In this document: positions 13,264-13,891 of the stretch, one piece after another
Numbering within the stretch: the stretch's first letter is position 1
Layout: the number at the start of each line of letters is the position of its first letter
DNA from: Micromonosporaceae bacterium
GTDB lineage: Bacteria; Actinomycetota; Actinomycetes; Mycobacteriales; Micromonosporaceae
Reading direction: 5' to 3'
NCBI GenBank assembly: GCA_019690055.1
Contig: JADGGF010000058.1
Location: 1 to 13,891, forward strand
Length of the DNA: 13,891 nucleotides
Notes under the pieces: model-generated
The model's database searches: none
What the model was told of the DNA's origin: nothing
What the model saw: the letters and a program-made list of their open reading frames with translations, nothing else
Made by a program: the position numbers and the translations under genes

Positions 13264-13298
13264 CCGGCCGCTGCCCCGGGTACCCCGGGAGGGGCCGG
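13264..13298 (-). terminator. Possible terminator of the upstream membrane-protein gene
   Basis: CCGGCC (13264-13269) and GGCCGG (13293-13298) enclose a GGGTACCC-centred inner inverted repeat (with one mismatch). The hairpin lies about 55 nt after the stop of the membrane-protein gene. There is no U-run, so the assignment rests on position and stem strength only. Confidence 0.4.
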
Positions 13299-13352
13299 CG
13301 GCGCAGACCTGATCACGCTCGTGGTCATGCCCTCAGGTCGGGCGCGAGACGA

Positions 13353-13891
13353 TCATGACGTCAACGACACCAGCATGGTCACCGCGGTGATGGCGAGGCC
13401 GACGCCGGCGCACGCCAGACCAGCGATGGCCGCCCCCCGCCCCCCCGTCGCCCCCCCCCCGGCGCGGGCCCGGATGCGGCGCAGCCCGGCCACGCCCAGC
13501 CCGGCCGCCGCCGCGCCGGTCACGGTGCCCAGCACCGCGAAGGCTCCGGCCACCGCCGGGCCCCACCCATCCGCCGCGCCCAGGGCGGCGAAGAGCACCA
13601 CCACGAGCGACACCGCGATGGCGCTGATCCCGGCCACGAGACTCGCCGCCGACGGCCCGCTGACCGTCGGACGCACCTCGACGAGCGCCACCGCGTACGG
13701 CGTCCCCGGGATCGGCGTGACGGCCGCCGGCTTCGGTAACCCGAACCGGGGCCGCGCCGGGCCGGGACGGTACGGGCCGTAGGGATACACGCCGTACGGC
13801 GCGGGCGGGTACGGGCCGTACACATGCGGGACGGTCGGGTAGGGGCCGTACGGATGCGGGATGGTCGGGTGGGGGCTGTACGACTGAGGGG
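13353..13891 (-). CDS. Small membrane protein with Tyr/Pro/Gly-rich N-terminal region, DUF4190-like (5' end outside window)
   Basis: The frame is open from the window edge to a TGA at 13353, so the start lies outside; a GTG at 13823 is a possible but unconvincing internal start. About 179 residues are visible. The first 50 or so are rich in Pro, Tyr, Gly and His with a roughly ten-residue period (PYGPYPTVPH, then VYGPYPPAPY). After a linker come about three hydrophobic segments: ASLVAGISAIAVSLVVVLFA, AGAFAVLGTVTGAAAAGLGV and AIAGLACAGVGLAITAVTML. The segment GLRRIRARAGGGATGGRGAAIAGL between the last two resembles DUF4190-type proteins, in which a GRGxAIAGL-like turn precedes the final helix. 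Function is unknown. The loop is coded by long G-runs. It lies outside the ribosomal operon and probably ends in its own terminator. Confidence 0.75.
   Translation of the reverse strand, partial: PQSYSPHPTIPHPYGPYPTVPHVYGPYPPAPYGVYPYGPYRPGPARPRFGLPKPAAVTPIPGTPYAVALVEVRPTVSGPSAASLVAGISAIAVSLVVVLFAALGAADGWGPAVAGAFAVLGTVTGAAAAGLGVAGLRRIRARAGGGATGGRGAAIAGLACAGVGLAITAVTMLVSLTS

Larger units (their letters stand above)
12742..13352 (-). promoter_or_regulatory. 611-bp region upstream of rpsL: promoter and long leader
   Basis: No convincing gene is present; open frames on either strand are GC-driven and match no family I know. In transcription order the region holds a hairpin after the membrane gene (13264-13298), an inverted repeat (13140-13165), the promoter (13098-13126), then about 350 nt of leader that contains the shared 26-bp element (12911-12936). 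Much of the leader is low in A and T and likely folds strongly. Confidence 0.7.

Noticed and set aside
13054..13782. Plus-strand 242-codon frame spanning the promoter region and the membrane gene
   Set aside because: Low-complexity Ala/Pro/Arg composition, antisense to a better-supported gene and overlapping the str promoter.

Overview
The window is high-GC DNA carrying the str, S10 and spc ribosomal-protein clusters, all on the minus strand, so transcription runs from right to left. Pointers to an actinomycete, plausibly Micromonosporaceae, are the EF-Tu and EF-G sequences, the four-cysteine (type Z) S14, GTG starts (tuf, fusA, rplD, rplX), the Ala-rich tails on S3 and L22, and the L16 N-terminus (MLMPRKPPGGF). 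The family-level placement is recalled from memory and was not tested by alignment.

Layout in direction of transcription (high to low coordinates). (1) 13891-13353: 3' part of a small membrane protein gene with a Tyr/Pro/Gly-rich N-terminal region; its 5' end is outside the window. (2) 13352-12742: a 611-bp intergenic region with a hairpin after the membrane gene, an inverted repeat, a good vegetative promoter (TTGACG-17 nt-TAGTCT) and a leader of about 350 nt. (3) 12741-8347: str operon, rpsL-rpsG-fusA-tuf, with a perfect 14-bp inverted repeat between fusA and tuf and a strong terminator-like hairpin after tuf. (4) 8346-7993: tuf-rpsJ spacer with several hairpins and the S10 leader. (5) 7992-2342: S10 operon, rpsJ-rplC-rplD-rplW-rplB-rpsS-rplV-rpsC-rplP-rpmC-rpsQ. 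(6) 2345-1: spc genes rplN-rplX-rplE-rpsZ-rpsH-rplF (rplF partial), joined to rpsQ by a 4-nt overlap, so S10 and spc look like one transcription unit.

The genes make core parts of both ribosomal subunits and the two GTPases of elongation. Many junctions are 1-nt (TAATG/TGATG) or 4-nt (ATGA/GTGA) stop-start overlaps, which suggests translational coupling and balanced synthesis.

This is a housekeeping locus and I found no defence system, mobile element, CRISPR array or tRNA. The features most worth a second look are regulatory: an identical 26-bp hairpin-forming element in the leaders of both the str and S10 operons, the fusA-tuf inverted repeat with an alternative pairing partner, and the structured tuf-rpsJ spacer. 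At protein level they are the long low-complexity tail of L22, an inserted segment near the L16 C-terminus, and G-tracts and decapeptide repeats in the membrane protein gene.
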